From contig CAKJVC010000030.1 of NCBI GenBank assembly GCA_918026815.1, positions 62,001 to 126,000 of the forward strand: a stretch of DNA of 64,000 bases. Direction: 5' to 3'. Each line of letters starts with the position of its first letter. Positions within the stretch are counted from its first letter, which is position 1. The stretch comes from Chalara sp. BL73 (Eukaryota; Ascomycota; Leotiomycetes; Helotiales). Shown here piece after piece: positions 44,025 to 55,099 of this stretch. The notes beneath the pieces were generated by a model. It had not been told where the DNA came from and ran no database searches. It saw only the letters and a program-made list of their open reading frames with translations. The translations under genes and the position numbers were made by a program.

Positions 44025-46213
44025 GGCCAGAGAAGTGTTTTGATGTTAATATATGATTTGCTCTAGAGTAAGAAGAAAGGGGTAAAGGATGCTGGGTTCG
44101 ATTTGTATTGTAGAGCTGGCCGCTGATTTCGTAGAAATAAAAATTGCTTCTCCAATACCGTAGGAAGCTACCATTAGCCACTTAACACCGTCAGCACGGT
44201 ATATGAAACAGTCAAAGCAACAGACAGCCATAACAAACTTCGGATTCCACCGTGTCTATTGTTTCTCGATCTCGATCTCACACAGTGTATTCAATAAGCC
44301 GTGCAGTGTTGAAAGGGAATAGTCCAAGGAGAATCCATACTAGTGTTCTGCGTTGTTCCTAAGGTAATATCTTACTTCTGGACAAGCAAGCACATGGATC
44401 AAATGACCCTCGTGTATGGCTCGTTCTGGTTGAATCAGCCAAGATGTTAACCTTAAATCTACTGCTGAGACAGTACCTGTAATGGCGGGTCGGTTCGGGG
44501 AAGGCTTTTGCTCAGCTGGTCAGACATCAGATATCAGAAATGTCCGGAGTGCTCGGAACACGACACTTTTATTTTAATTTTAATAAACGCCGCAGAACAA
44601 ATTGCCACACATGAAACTGATTAGTATTCGGGAGTTGCTTTGCTTCTGATGTCCCGTTTCTTTTTGTCTCGACCGAGCCGACGGCATTTGCCTCGGATTG
44701 GCTTTGCCAACTTCCCCATCAATTCAAGCATATCCTAGGGTTTCGTGGCCGAATAGGCGTCTAGAAATTAAGACTAACACTTCTATAACTTCTGTGTGTT
44801 GTGGAGCGCTACCTGCCGGCCACGCCGAGCCGCCTATGCTAGCGGAAATCGCAGCACGACGAGGAGAGCTTGCAGCTGAGAGCCTTTGCAGTCGTGTGGG
44901 GGCTGCCTCAGGCGTCGCTCCTGGCTGCTGCGGCCAGGGAGGAGGCAGGTCTGGCACGGGACACAGAGCACAACGCCATAAGCCAGTAGGAGCGGTAGGA
45001 GTGATAGCAAAACTAAGAACAGATCACAACAATAGTACGACAGTGGCCCAAGGAGAAGCTCACGGCAACCACCCTTGCGAAATTCGAATTCGAATGAACA
45101 ATCCAACGTATCAGCAGAAATCCGGCAGAAGTCGAACACCTCTGAGTATACCCTTAGAACCGTCAATCCACAGGCCACTCTTCAAGAGCAGGATTCCGAC
45201 GGCTCCATCCCAGACGAAGAACATACTACCGATGGCCAAGATGATGAAAGGGGGGCATCAAACGAAAACTCTCGCCCACCGCATTTATCTTACAGGACGA
45301 CACAAGAATTACGGCTGATAAATTCCTTACCAGCCCGGACTAATTCACGGCAGCATACCTCACTGTTTTCATTTGGTATACTAGGTATGGAATACCTACA
45401 GTAACGACTGGTGAAACATAACATATTTTGCAAAGGCTATAAGCGATACCTCCTCTGGACGGTCTCCATTCGCATCGCCTAAAATGGTCGCCAATGTCGG
45501 ACATTTTCATATCAAGTGACATTGTTTTGGTGTATCACGTGGCAAAGGAAGTTTCCATTGCGCCAGACGTTTCATGTTTCAGCCACGTCGCCCGGTGGGA
45601 TGATTGAGACGCTCGTCCCGTTTCTACAAACGCCGCCTGCCCTCCACCTCATGATAAGATGTCAAAATTGGACCAATTCCCTAAGATAATAGGTGGGTAT
45701 CCAGAGCATGGCACGATGGTTTTGCAATACCACATGAGTCTAGCGGCCAAAAGGGCTATGTCCAAATCCCGCCTTTGGCCTCCTCCATAGATAGCATGTT
45801 CCCACTAGCCACAAGCCGTCTGTTTGACACGGTGAGAGATTCCTACTTAATCTCCTCTTTGCGCTTTGAGATCTTTCTTCGAATGAGCAATTGCTGGTTA
45901 TAAAGCCACGAGCTAGCGCTCCAGTCCATGTTCGTTCACGTCTTTCCTATATGTAGTCTTACCTTGGGTTTTGGTTCCACTAGCAGCGTGATATTTTACC
46001 TTTCCTTTCATAGCAGCTAGCTGCCATTCAAACTTTATTGTTCTTTTTTTTTTTTTTTTTTCAAAGCCCTGAACAGCGGCCAGGTCTTGACAATATATGA
46101 CGGCACGGGCAACTCCAGTGCTTAACCAAGTCTAATATATTTGTCGAACATTGCTGGGTGAGTGTTTATTTTCCTTAGCCCAATAAGGAGTTGTTGATTG
46201 TGACCCTAATAGA
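44025..46213. other. 2.2-kb region, no supported gene
   Basis: The largest plus-strand frame, 44698-45318 (206 codons, Ala/Gly/Arg rich), and an overlapping one at 45075-45404 show no domain and conflict with each other. An 18-base T run lies near 46046-46063. Contains the presumed promoters of the flanking genes. Confidence 0.45.
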
Positions 46214-47957
46214 ATGATGTTGCTACGGGCTCATAAGCCCACGAACCCTCCATCTCTTCGAGAGTCACTCGCTGCGCGGGATCCCGTAAATACAAATGCG
46301 CCAGGACTGGTAAACAACAAGAACGGGCGGCCGGGGCCAGAAGGAAACCAAAAAGGACCGCCCGTCGCTGTAACTAGCTCCGAAGAACTATCATCCATAA
46401 CCAGCCAAATCCCTCCGCCAGAGACGAGAGTTTCATCATCAGATAATCCTTCTCCAACTCCTGCTTCTTTAACTGTTTCTTCAGCCACTTCTTCTGCTCT
46501 CGTCACGACATTAAGTTCCACACGTTCTCCTGCTCTCATCGCAACATCAAGTTCAACAAGTTCTCCTGATCTAACATCATCCTCTGCCATCCTCATATAT
46601 GTTGTTCCCAGTCTATCGACAAGTTTTAATACCCCCTCCATCTCTGCCACACCTCCTGTTAGGTCATTAACAACAACTGATGTCAGGGTGAGCAGCGATG
46701 GGTTTTCCACTAGCACCATATATTTAGTTTCGGGTCCACTACCTTCGACGCTATCCACAGTGTTGTATCCAGGAGAGACAACTCTGCGGACAAGCTTCAC
46801 TTATACGAGCAGTGTGACTATACAGACCGGGATGGTCGACTACGCCCCAAAGAGCACTGCATCGTCAAGACAAAAGTCTGGGATTGTTGTTGGGACCGTT
46901 GGTATGTTCTCGCTTCCGTTTGACTGACCATTGAGTATATCAGGCTAACGATTGGGCAGCTGGTTTTGCTTTCATTCTAACACTGATATTTCTCTTTTTC
47001 AAATGGCGCAGGGCCGAACCTCCAAAGGTGCTGCCATGCCCTGTTCGGAGCCTGTTGGGCACGTGGGGAAACTCCCGTTGGCTGTCTCGTAACCATGCAC
47101 CCGATACTATGTCCGACTCCCTGTTGACAGCAGAAGTTGGCTTGAGTGGTAGCCCAACCTGGGATTACAGAGCAACCTTTGAGCTGCCTACTGTGACAGA
47201 GAAGGCAAGATCGGCGTTCCGCAAATCCCTGACGAGACTCCTCAGATTCAATCCTTTGGGGCTGAATCCTGTTACATCTCAGGGAATGGGGGCAAGAACT
47301 CCAAGCCGGAAATCGTTCGCCTCTTTCTTCCACCGGCCCTCAGTCGCCTCGAACCGCCACAGTGCGTTTTTCCCATCTTTCTCGCAGGGCCAACCTGAAA
47401 GTGTGATCGACCCACAGTCCCCTCCACTTCCATGTTCTAGCTTTCGGCCTCAGCCTTCAACCTTGCCTGGCCGGTCAAGAGAATTTGCAAAAAGTGAGAC
47501 AGATAACTCTCCTCGGCCACGGACAATGCCACCCCAAGTCCCACCCCATGCTCTCCAGCGTCCGTGGCACCACATGAATAGTCAAATGGCCATGGCCTCC
47601 GAGAATAGCGAAGCCCGTTCCTTCAAGTCCGTGCCTGGTTGGGTGAAATTTCACTACCCGTACGGATCAAACAGTGGTGAAGGGGCGCCTCGAGAACCTG
47701 GGGAAGCGCTTCCGCCTCGTCGTATTTTCCCTGGCTCGTGGTGGAAGACGAAGGCCTTCCTTCGCTCTCACTCGACGACCACTTCGGGGGATGAAATGAG
47801 GCCTCATACGGCAAGCGACAGCGGCGACGAGTCAACAGGCACTGAACAGGCTGGATTCGGGCGAAGTATACGGAAGCAGGTGCAGATGGGACGGAGGATA
47901 AGCGGCGCAAGTGCTGACAGCTTGGTGGCGGAGAAGCAGATGTCCTGGCAAATTTGA
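46214..47957 (+). CDS. mucin-like single-pass membrane protein
   Basis: Exons 46214..46901 and 46960..47957, a 58-bp intron, 561 residues. The extracellular half is very rich in Ser, Thr and Pro (for example TVSSATSSALVTTLSSTRSP) and suited to O-mannosylation. One membrane helix is created across the splice (VVGTVAGFAFILTLIFLFF), followed by a basic stop-transfer KWRRAEP. The roughly 320-residue cytoplasmic tail is Pro/Ser/Arg rich, with FRKSLTRLLRF and SFFHRPS motifs. The architecture resembles fungal wall-stress sensors, but no cysteine-rich WSC domain and no clear signal peptide are seen at the chosen start. The exact family is unknown. Confidence 0.7.
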
Positions 47958-48198
47958 GGAACCCTTTACCAATTTGCATTAATATATGTCCGCCCCAGAA
48001 TGTTCTCTATTATCTGCAAAAACAGTAGTTTCTTCACCAAAATTAACAGTCCTTTAAAGCAGAAAGGACGTTCTGATTCTGCCAACCCAGGTACCAGACT
48101 GGCATGCGTTGAATTTGGACTCCCCAGCAGGTCCCGCTTCAGTCGCCGACGATAGGACATTGAACACTTGGAGGAATGATCTTCAAGCTCACTTGCTA

Positions 48199-48347
48199 CA
48201 GTGGAGTGCAAAAAGTATTAACCCATGTCATGCTAGCGTGATTATTAGTACATAGTTTCAGGGCTGCGGGATTCAAACTGCGCATTTAAACTGCCCTGAA
48301 GACAGCCCTTGGCGTTGACATGGGTTAATACTTTTTGCACCCCACTG
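48199..48347. mobile_element. 149-bp Tc1/mariner-type MITE
   Basis: Inverted ends CAGTGGAGTGCAAAAAGTAT and its near-perfect complement (about 32 bp of terminal repeat) are flanked by TA dinucleotides (48197-48198 and 48348-48349), the mariner target duplication. The terminus resembles that of the Tc1 relic ending at 62287 (CAGTAGGGTGCAATAAG). No coding capacity. Confidence 0.85.
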
Positions 48348-48389
48348 TACTAACCACACGCGAGACCCCGTTTGATTAAGGCAGTTATT

Positions 48390-48488
48390 GAAAGTGGAAA
48401 TTATTGAAAGTGGAAATTATTGAAAGTGGAAATTATTGAAAGTGGAAATTATTGAAAGTGAAATTATTGAAAGTGGAAATTATTGGAA
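48390..48488. repeat. 16-bp tandem repeat, about 6 units
   Basis: The unit attattgaaagtggaa is repeated head to tail with one unit lacking a G. It lies between the TA-flanked MITE and a LINE 3' fragment. Confidence 0.9.
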
Positions 48489-48499
48489 GAGGCATTTCT

Positions 48500-48602
48500 G
48501 TATGGGCTTCAAGAGGTTATGGAAACACTGAACGAGGTGGATTTTGTAATATAGACTAAGGCCCTTTAGGTTTAGAACCGGGCGAATAAACTTCATCATC
48601 AT
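48500..48602 (+). mobile_element. Tad-like LINE 3'-end fragment
   Basis: The sequence from gggcttcaagaggttatgga through aatatagactaaggcccttt to aataaacttcatcatcat matches, in inverse orientation, 60784-60900. The two share the core atggaaacactgaa...taatatagacta...ggccctttagg. A trinucleotide tail follows, as is usual at LINE 3' ends. Identification as a LINE rests on this tail and on the nearby LINE ORF1 relic. Confidence 0.5.
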
Positions 48603-48674
48603 ATGACGGGGGATGTGCTAATTTTACAGATGTTGAAGCGCCAAGTTGTCTAAGTGGACACAGTGAAATTTTAA

Positions 48675-49270
48675 GGCCTCACCTAAATCGACACGGCACA
48701 TACCTAAATCGACACGCCAAGCCCGGCACCGGCTTAAACTTCTGACTAAGCAGTTTCCCACACGAAACACTTTACCCGTAGAACACTCCCCAACTACCTG
48801 TAAAGCTGCTGTAGCTGCAAGCCTGTAGCTGGCTATAGGCTAAGTACTCCGTAACCATCTGTAAAAACGCGATACGGACTTGAATTTAACTTAATTTTTT
48901 ATTTAATTCTATTTTTTATTGGTGCGATTATAAACTGTTTATTAGCTGTATTAAGACTTTCTACAAAATGCACTTTATTAGTATTAAAATCGCTATCGCT
49001 GTCGCTATTAAGCTTGTCAGCCACTATAAAAACGTATAACTTAAACTGTTGTAAGCTTCAGCTGCAATACTTTCAGGGCCGCAAACGGCGTACCCAGCCT
49101 ATGGCCAGCTACAGGCTTGCAGCTACAGCAGCTACAGGCTTTACAGATAGTTGGGGGGGGTTTTACGGGTGTGGTGTTTTAGTGTGGGAAACTGCTTAGT
49201 CAGAAGTTTAAGCCGGTGCCGGGCTTGGCGTGTCGATTTAGGTATGTGCCGTGTCGATTTAGGTGAGGCC
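48675..49270. mobile_element. 596-bp non-autonomous DNA element with about 190-bp inverted repeats
   Basis: The ends GGCCTCACCTAAATCGACAC (48675) and the complementary end at 49270 are flanked by a perfect 8-bp duplication, AATTTTAA (48667-48674 and 49271-49278). Inverted identity extends inward for roughly 190 bp with minor gaps, including an internal direct repeat of cctaaatcgacacg. The loop is AT-rich and non-coding. Confidence 0.88.
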
Positions 49271-49421
49271 AATTTTAATTCTGTCAGTCTTCACTTGTTT
49301 CTGGTATGATCACAGTCGCGATGAAGCAGCAGAACCTGGTGATTCGTTTGCATGGCAAAGCCTCAAATTGATAATATAGATTTATCCCGGTTTACCGTTT
49401 TCCCCGCTATCTACGTCTTTT

Positions 49422-50758
49422 CTAACCCGGACGCAAGGCACTCCTATCAACCTGAATAGAACCTTCAAAAGAATCGCCCGTCCAACTGGGTATTCCGGAG
49501 GCTTTTCTCCACGCTTGCCCCGGCGCGCTAGGTTGCGTTGGCAACTCCTGCAACTCCACATCAAATGACTGCTGTATATGGATATGACTATCTGTCACCG
49601 TGCTTGATGTAACAGAGCGATCCCCGTTTATTTTTGACTCATCCTCATTCAGTCTCGTATGAGAGATGTCACCTGTTTGCAGTGTGAAGTGTGAGAAGAC
49701 GTAAGGTAGGAAGCGCGTTGCGAGAGGTCGGAGTGCTGAAATGGAGGCGCAGATTATTGCGGTTCCAACTTCGATAACGCTCCAATTGAGTGAACTAATT
49801 ATCTGATCTGTGAGACTATATTAGCATTCTAGGGAGATGGGAGGCATGCAAAAAATCTGCAGCACAATTTCTAGGCTACATACAAGAGACATCGACACCA
49901 GTCAGATGGTGCAACTGAGTGAGCCTTAATATACTGGCCACGCAAGCACTGAGGCTCAATCATTAGCTCAAGGAGGAATCATCAGATAAGGATAGATATA
50001 CAAAATTCCCATGCTGAATAATAGACATACAACGACTCGTTGAGCTTTCGGCATTGTCAAGTTCCAAATCGTTGGTAGCGGCAGGAAACAAAGTAACATA
50101 TCAGTGGCAATGCCAAATCCCGCAGAAATATAGAAGTAGTCCACGATGTGAATGCAACGGGCGTCCGTGACCGTGTAATCCCAAGCAGCTTGTACGGGAA
50201 CACAAGTGAAAATAATGGCGAAGATTGAACTGATCCAGAAAGCCATCACAACAACCCCAGTGGCGTAGACTGTGTATCTGAGGATGCTGCTATTCGGGAA
50301 GATTCGGATGTAGGTGGCCATGATAGAGAGCTTAGTGGAGGTTATGGCTGTGGAATATGCAAGATAGCATCCATATAAGGCTTTTATAATGCGGCCCACA
50401 TCATAGGGGAGCTCTATGAGCTTGGGGTTGAGGTTCCATATGTGTTTTCCGAGTCCAAATCTCTCCCCAATGAGGCAGGAAATAGAAAGGAGGAGAGCAA
50501 ATATCAGAGCCAGGACCATAAATACTGCGAAGAGTCAGTTTATTTTGTAGGTGTCAAGTTTCCCAGATGCTTACAGTCATCCAGTCCTGCAGCACGAAGC
50601 ATGTGACACCGAACAATGAATCGCAAACCAGTTGTCAAAATTATCGTTACCATGAAGACGATGTTGACATTGACAAGGGACTGTTGGAGCGAGCTGTAGT
50701 CTGTTTTCTCTCCGAGAAGATATGGAAGTAGCGAGGGAGGAATCGCAACTCTAGACAT
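49422..50758 (-). CDS. Pth11-like rhodopsin-fold integral membrane protein (2)
   Basis: Four exons: complement(49422..49807, 49884..49954, 50002..50524, 50575..50758). Phases close, 387 residues, ATG at 50758. Visible segments are VNIVFMVTIILTTGLRFIV, LDDLFMVLALIFALLLSISC, TKLSIMATYIRIFPNS, FWISSIFAIIFTCVPVQAAW with DARCIH, TDMLLCFLPLPTIWNLTMPK and FSMGI. The small exon 3 supplies SACVASILRLTQL, and then WSVIEVGTAIICASISALRP follows. A hydrophilic tail of about 100 residues (Ser/Asp/Gln) ends the protein. Same family and orientation as the gene at 42618, but only distantly similar. It is probably a plasma-membrane sensor or orphan receptor-like protein. Confidence 0.88.
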
Positions 50759-51106
50759 TTTCAAGTACTAAGGAAAGGATGTGCGGAAGAGATTTGCGGA
50801 TATTAAAAGGATATTCGGATATGATAAGAATAATGCTACATATAAGTTCGTTGTCGGGGATACTATAAGCATGGACAAATATTTCTGTACGTCTCGATGT
50901 ATAATATAAACACGATAAAGGAATGCAACGCTCAGCAGCGAACAAGAGTTCACCATCTAAAACGACTCAGCTTGGCTGTGATGAAGATGCGTGAAACAAA
51001 GTGGATACCCAGACTCTGCAATTAATTGTGAACATCAATAGGTTTCCAAATACCCTCGAGTAAATCGAGGTTTTTTCCTAGGTGTTGGTAAGATCGTGGC
51101 AAGCTG
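50759..51106. other. promoter-proximal intergenic region
   Basis: About 350 bp upstream of the second Pth11-like gene; AT-rich, nothing else recognised. Confidence 0.4.
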
Positions 51107-51114
51107 GAAAATTG

Positions 51115-51533
51115 GGGTACGATTGGAACGGCACAATTTAGCGCCAACACACCAAAAATCATGGCACGCCGCTTTTATTACGCTGGCGCGGAACCTAGTG
51201 AAAATTTTGGGTTGCGATTTCGTGCAACTTTACAACCAACACTTATATTAAATAACAACCTAACAAAATCAAACTTAATTTATTTAAATATAATAAATCT
51301 AATTAAAACAAATTGGTTTAATATATATTTATATATGTTTTGTAGCAAGATTTGTTGTAAAAAGAAATTATTTATTCTAAACAAAATCGGGCTTAGCGTA
51401 TTTCGCTTAGTACAATAGCAAAGCAAATTCTGAAAGTAGAAAAGCGTATTTGCGAGTTTCGCTTAACTACCTTAATAAAGAAAATAGTGGGAACATGTGG
51501 GTACGCTAAATTGTGCCGTTTCAATCGCACCCG
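51115..51533. mobile_element. 419-bp MITE, copy A
   Basis: Terminal repeats GGGTACGATTGGAACGGCAC and, at the other end, the complement of GGGTGCGATTGAAACGGCAC (about 29 bp, ending in AATTTAGCG). The element is flanked by a perfect 8-bp duplication, GAAAATTG (51107-51114 and 51534-51541). The interior is AT-rich. Related to the copies at 57397 and 61560. Confidence 0.88.
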
Positions 51534-51541
51534 AAAATTGC

Positions 51542-52027
51542 AGACCAAAGTGGCGGGAAAATCGTGCTATGCACAGACGTGGTGCTGTCAGGAACGGCAG
51601 TCAGTAAAGGGGGGCCATGTGTTCGTGCACGTTGAACGAGCGCGTCAGCTTAACGACGGGAGTTGGATCCGGCCCGTGCTAGCGGGACAGCACCGAATGG
51701 GTCTCCCCGACTTCGAATAGAGTTCGTGGCTGAAAGGAGTGCGTTGTGGGGATAGCCTGTGCGGAGGATAGCACAGGCTACAATTACCAGTGGCGAACAA
51801 CGGCCAAGACACTTTCAACGTGAGGGTATCAAGCCCATCCATCTCGGTCCTGCAGCGCACGCCCCGTCCCTATCTCTTCGAAAAAGGATCGCAATTCCTC
51901 TTGTCTCAGAGCAAGCTTTTTCTCATTTAATTCTATCAAGACGTTAGCGCCTGGCAATTGCCGCCTGACCGAAGTCACACAACGGAGCAGAGAGAGGGAG
52001 ATCGACAATAGATGAAACCCTAGGCAA
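51542..52027. other. intergenic with a 10-bp stem-loop
   Basis: A perfect inverted repeat TAGCCTGTGC (51753-51762) / GCACAGGCTA (51771-51780) with an 8-base loop. No gene supported. Confidence 0.5.
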
Positions 52028-53094
52028 CTAGTGACGCCCATACTCTTTCTCCCGCCTCTCCTTCCGCGGATGCTTGATGACGGTCCCAGGCGGATGGTCC
52101 TTCTTTCCAAACCTGCATCCAAACGCATTACAAACCGGTTCCTTTCCATCTGTAGCTAATGTAACACTCGGACAATGATGTCCATAAATACAAGAGTGTA
52201 ACTCGCAATCCTGCCCATTCAGGCAAGGATTCGATCTCATCAGATATGCAATGGCTTTTAAATCCTCTTCGTTAGCTTAACTGGTGTTCGAAAGCATTCA
52301 TTCCCTTTTACACAAGGACCACGCAGGTAATGGCTATAGCAGAGTTTGTAATTGATTGTGCGGCGCTTGATTTTGTCGAGGACGGTGGTGTTCACAGTGA
52401 TAGGGGTCAAGACCACGGGGGGCCAGGGACCCAGGCTAGTTTTGCTGGAGCGGGAGTTGGAGTTGGTTTCCCATTGGTTGTGATTGATGTTCCGTTTTTG
52501 ACTGATACGGTTGGGGCGGAGCAATAGATGTTACACCTGGAAGGTGGCGTGGGAGAGGGAACTAAACGATCGACGAGTTTTTCGACACGGAATATGTTGT
52601 CGAAATTTAAGATTTGGAGACCCGTGGCTGTGAGTTCGCGGACAGTGGGCTGGCCTTCGATTATGGTGATTCGGCAGCGGTTGTCTTGGATCACTACTTC
52701 GTCGATAAAGGGTGCGTAGCCTGCGTCGTGGGATATACTGAGGAGAATTTGTTTGCAGTTGTGGTTTCGCAGGTGCCAGTGCATGCATTCTGGAGAAATC
52801 AGGTCGGATCTTCCAGCAGTAGCATCAGATATACCTTTGATCTTTGCATCAGCCCTTTCCTTTCTGTATCCGGGATCAATGAAATCGATGATTTCCCTTG
52901 TGTAAATCATCTGGGTTTTTGAGAGATCCATCTCGCCACATAGCTTTCAAGAGTCTCGTAATATTCGCACAAACTTTGGTCATAACTTCGATTTGATCTG
53001 TAAACACCCTGCAATGTTCGAGGACGGAATTTCGAAGGGTGGTCGCTGCTTGTTTCCCCCCCCCCCCCCCGATCTCTTGGAGGACCAAACTCAA
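52028..53094 (-). pseudogene. DUF7923-type CCCH zinc-finger protein pseudogene
   Basis: Minus-strand pieces in order: VLEHCRVFTDQIEVMTKVCA through AMWRDGSLKNPDDL (about 52890-53060), a frame change, EIIDFIDPGYRKERADAKIK, CKQILLSISHDAGYAPFIDE, ITIIEGQPTVRELTATGLQI (to about 52590), another change near 52430, VLDKIKRRTINYKLCYSHYL with RGPCVKGNEC, a third change near 52290, then NPCLNGQDCELHSCIYGHHC and FGKKDHPPGT. The cysteine/histidine spacing in the last part is a CCCH finger (C-x5-C-x4-C-x3-H). The family is fungal and probably RNA-related. At least three frameshifts disable it. Confidence 0.7.
53056..53070. repeat. 15-base poly-C run
   Basis: Uninterrupted cytosines inside the zinc-finger pseudogene (encoding a glycine run on the minus strand); prone to slippage or sequencing error. 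Confidence 0.9.
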
Positions 53095-53249
53095 CTGCTA
53101 TTGCAAATCTCTCCTGGATCGCCGGGCATCAATTGCGCATTCTCCAATTCTTTTGCCGCCTGGCATTTTCACGTCATAGACCGCTCTCCACTCGTTCACA
53201 ATATATCAGCAGATCCTAGAGAAGTCACGACGAGTCCTCAGCAGCCTGG

Positions 53250-53410
53250 CGCTGAGGTGGCCGCAGAAGGCGAGACGGTTGGTACACCAGCTGTTGACGA
53301 TGGGCACGGCGCTGATGCGGCTGCAGAGGACACAGCGGCCAACACACCAGCTGTCGACGATGGGCACGGCGCTGATGTGGCTACAGGGGACATAGCGGTC
53401 GGTACGCTCT
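53250..53410 (+). repeat. 60-bp in-frame tandem repeat, about 2.7 units
   Basis: The unit begins gctgatgcggctgcagagg and ends gacgatgggcacggc. The plus-strand frame 52993-53442 translates it as a 20-residue acidic repeat (GADVATGDIAVGT / PAVDDGHG). There is no other support for a protein here. Confidence 0.7.
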
Positions 53411-53442
53411 CGGGGCACATCGAATTAGTCTCCTCCGCCTAA

Positions 53443-53983
53443 TCCGATGGCGAGAATCCACTCTAAGCAATACTTCTAGTGTCACCGCGTTGATAACCTC
53501 AAAACACTCATGATTTCCCCAAGAACCGCTTCCTAATAATCATCTCCTCAACAACTGCTTCGCCCACCGGGCCAAGCTCCAAACTACCAGTTAAACCTCT
53601 CAAAGGGAGGGAGCACATCTCTGCTACCAACTCCCAAATGCTCCACGAGAGCAATCTGAGCCCTCCCGCCACCGCACACAAACTCTGCGAGACTGGCTGT
53701 CCTGGTCAGCATGATCCGGTGCAGGTGTAATACAGCGATGCTTACTAGGTGAGTGCTTACACAGTACGGACAGAAGCCCTAGGCAATCCCGCACCTATGC
53801 CGTAGTGTATGATGGTATATCTGTAAATCTGCAGTACTTTCATTTGTTAGACGTCGCACCAATTTGTGATGGTTTTCGGTCAGTGTTTGTCTTTTGACAT
53901 GGAACGAACATATGAGAAATGTATGTTGTCTATATTTGCTATACTGATGCGGTTCGATATCACTCTCTTGATCCACTCACCTT
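53443..53983. other. intergenic, nothing recognised
   Basis: About 540 bp without a supported feature. Confidence 0.45.
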
Positions 53984-54874
53984 ATGTCATATACTATAAA
54001 CCTTCCTCCGCTTGATTTCTAGCCTTTGATCCCCTGTATTGAGATCCAGCTCCCCAAATACCTTTCGTTTCGAGATAGAGGCTGGAGAGAAAGATTTCGA
54101 GCATCCGCTAAGATCGTGGACAGCAGTATTCATAGCCTGAAGGATTATAGAGGGTTGGTTAGTTGGCAATGTCTTTTTCTCAATGTGGAGGCTAGCATCA
54201 TAGAATTTGTAAGGTTCCTCAAACTTCTGCAAGTATGCGTATGGAATGTCGGTCGTCTATTGTACGAGTTTCGTTACTATTCGCTTCGAAAAGGCGCCGA
54301 TCTTTTGGGGATTTGAGGATTGTGGTGTTTAATTGAGGAGTATTAGTTTCGCTATTGATTCGTGCTCGGGAACAAAAGAGTGATATGTTGTAGTTGGATT
54401 AGGACTGCCTATCACCCGGAAAAGAAAAGAACAGCATACCTGGTGCGATTTTGATCCTTTCGGACCATGTTTCCTTCTCAGCTCGGCTAGAGTGATCAGA
54501 ATGGCGATGTAAATGGGGTCAAAAGCAAGCAAGGGCTTGCTTTTGATTTCCTTGGTAGCGAAGGACCATGACTTCTTTCCGGAGGTGTACCGTTTCCGTC
54601 GAGCGGCGGATGTCCACATGTGATCAATGTAAGCCCGGATCGGAGTCCTTGAATACTCCACAGACGTAGATTGATGCCAGGCAAGTATAAGGGGAGGGAG
54701 TTGAGCGATATGGCGATTATTATACTCGAAAAATAGCGTACTCTCCACAATATCCAGCTTTTGCATCCTGCGGATCTTTTGACAAGTTGTCGCGTCTGCT
54801 GGTCTCTTGATATGGCCCGGGCGTATTCTAGATCCCATACTGCTCTCATCGGCCTGGCATTTAATGTCCTCCAC
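53984..54874 (-). pseudogene. unknown conserved-looking protein, decayed
   Basis: A 181-codon frame (MEDIKCQADESSMGSRIRPG... to AKLILLN) continues in other frames as TTILKSPKDRRLFEANSNE, then IPYAYLQKFEEPYKFYDASL and HIEKKTLPTNQ to KRRKVYSI. The pieces read like one protein of about 300 residues with two or more frame changes. Motifs include DIVESTLFFEYNNRH, YIDHMWTSAARRKRYTSGKK and SWSFATKEIKSKP. I do not recognise a domain. Confidence 0.45.
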
Positions 54875-55099
54875 TACAGGCTCCCTTAGCCTAGCAGATA
54901 TAACAAGATCGACGTCGAGAGCGTGTAAGTGGCCGGCAGTCCTTCAAGCGGATGGACGAAGAGTCGAGTGGCGCAGCTTTTGAGGACATGGCGCGTATAG
55001 AGCCAGGCGTTAGGGGTGGGCGCCGACCATGATTTGAGCCTGCTAGTGACAATCTCAGCATAGTATTGCTTATACTTGTATTCGTAGCTTCGATGCGGC

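Noticed and set aside
44698..45318. 206-codon plus-strand frame as a gene
   Set aside because: Composition is biased (Ala, Gly, Arg), there is an overlapping competing frame, and no domain or splice logic.
52993..53442. 149-codon plus-strand frame with acidic repeats as a gene
   Set aside because: It overlaps the antisense zinc-finger pseudogene and a poly-C run, and lacks independent support; only the tandem repeat is reported.
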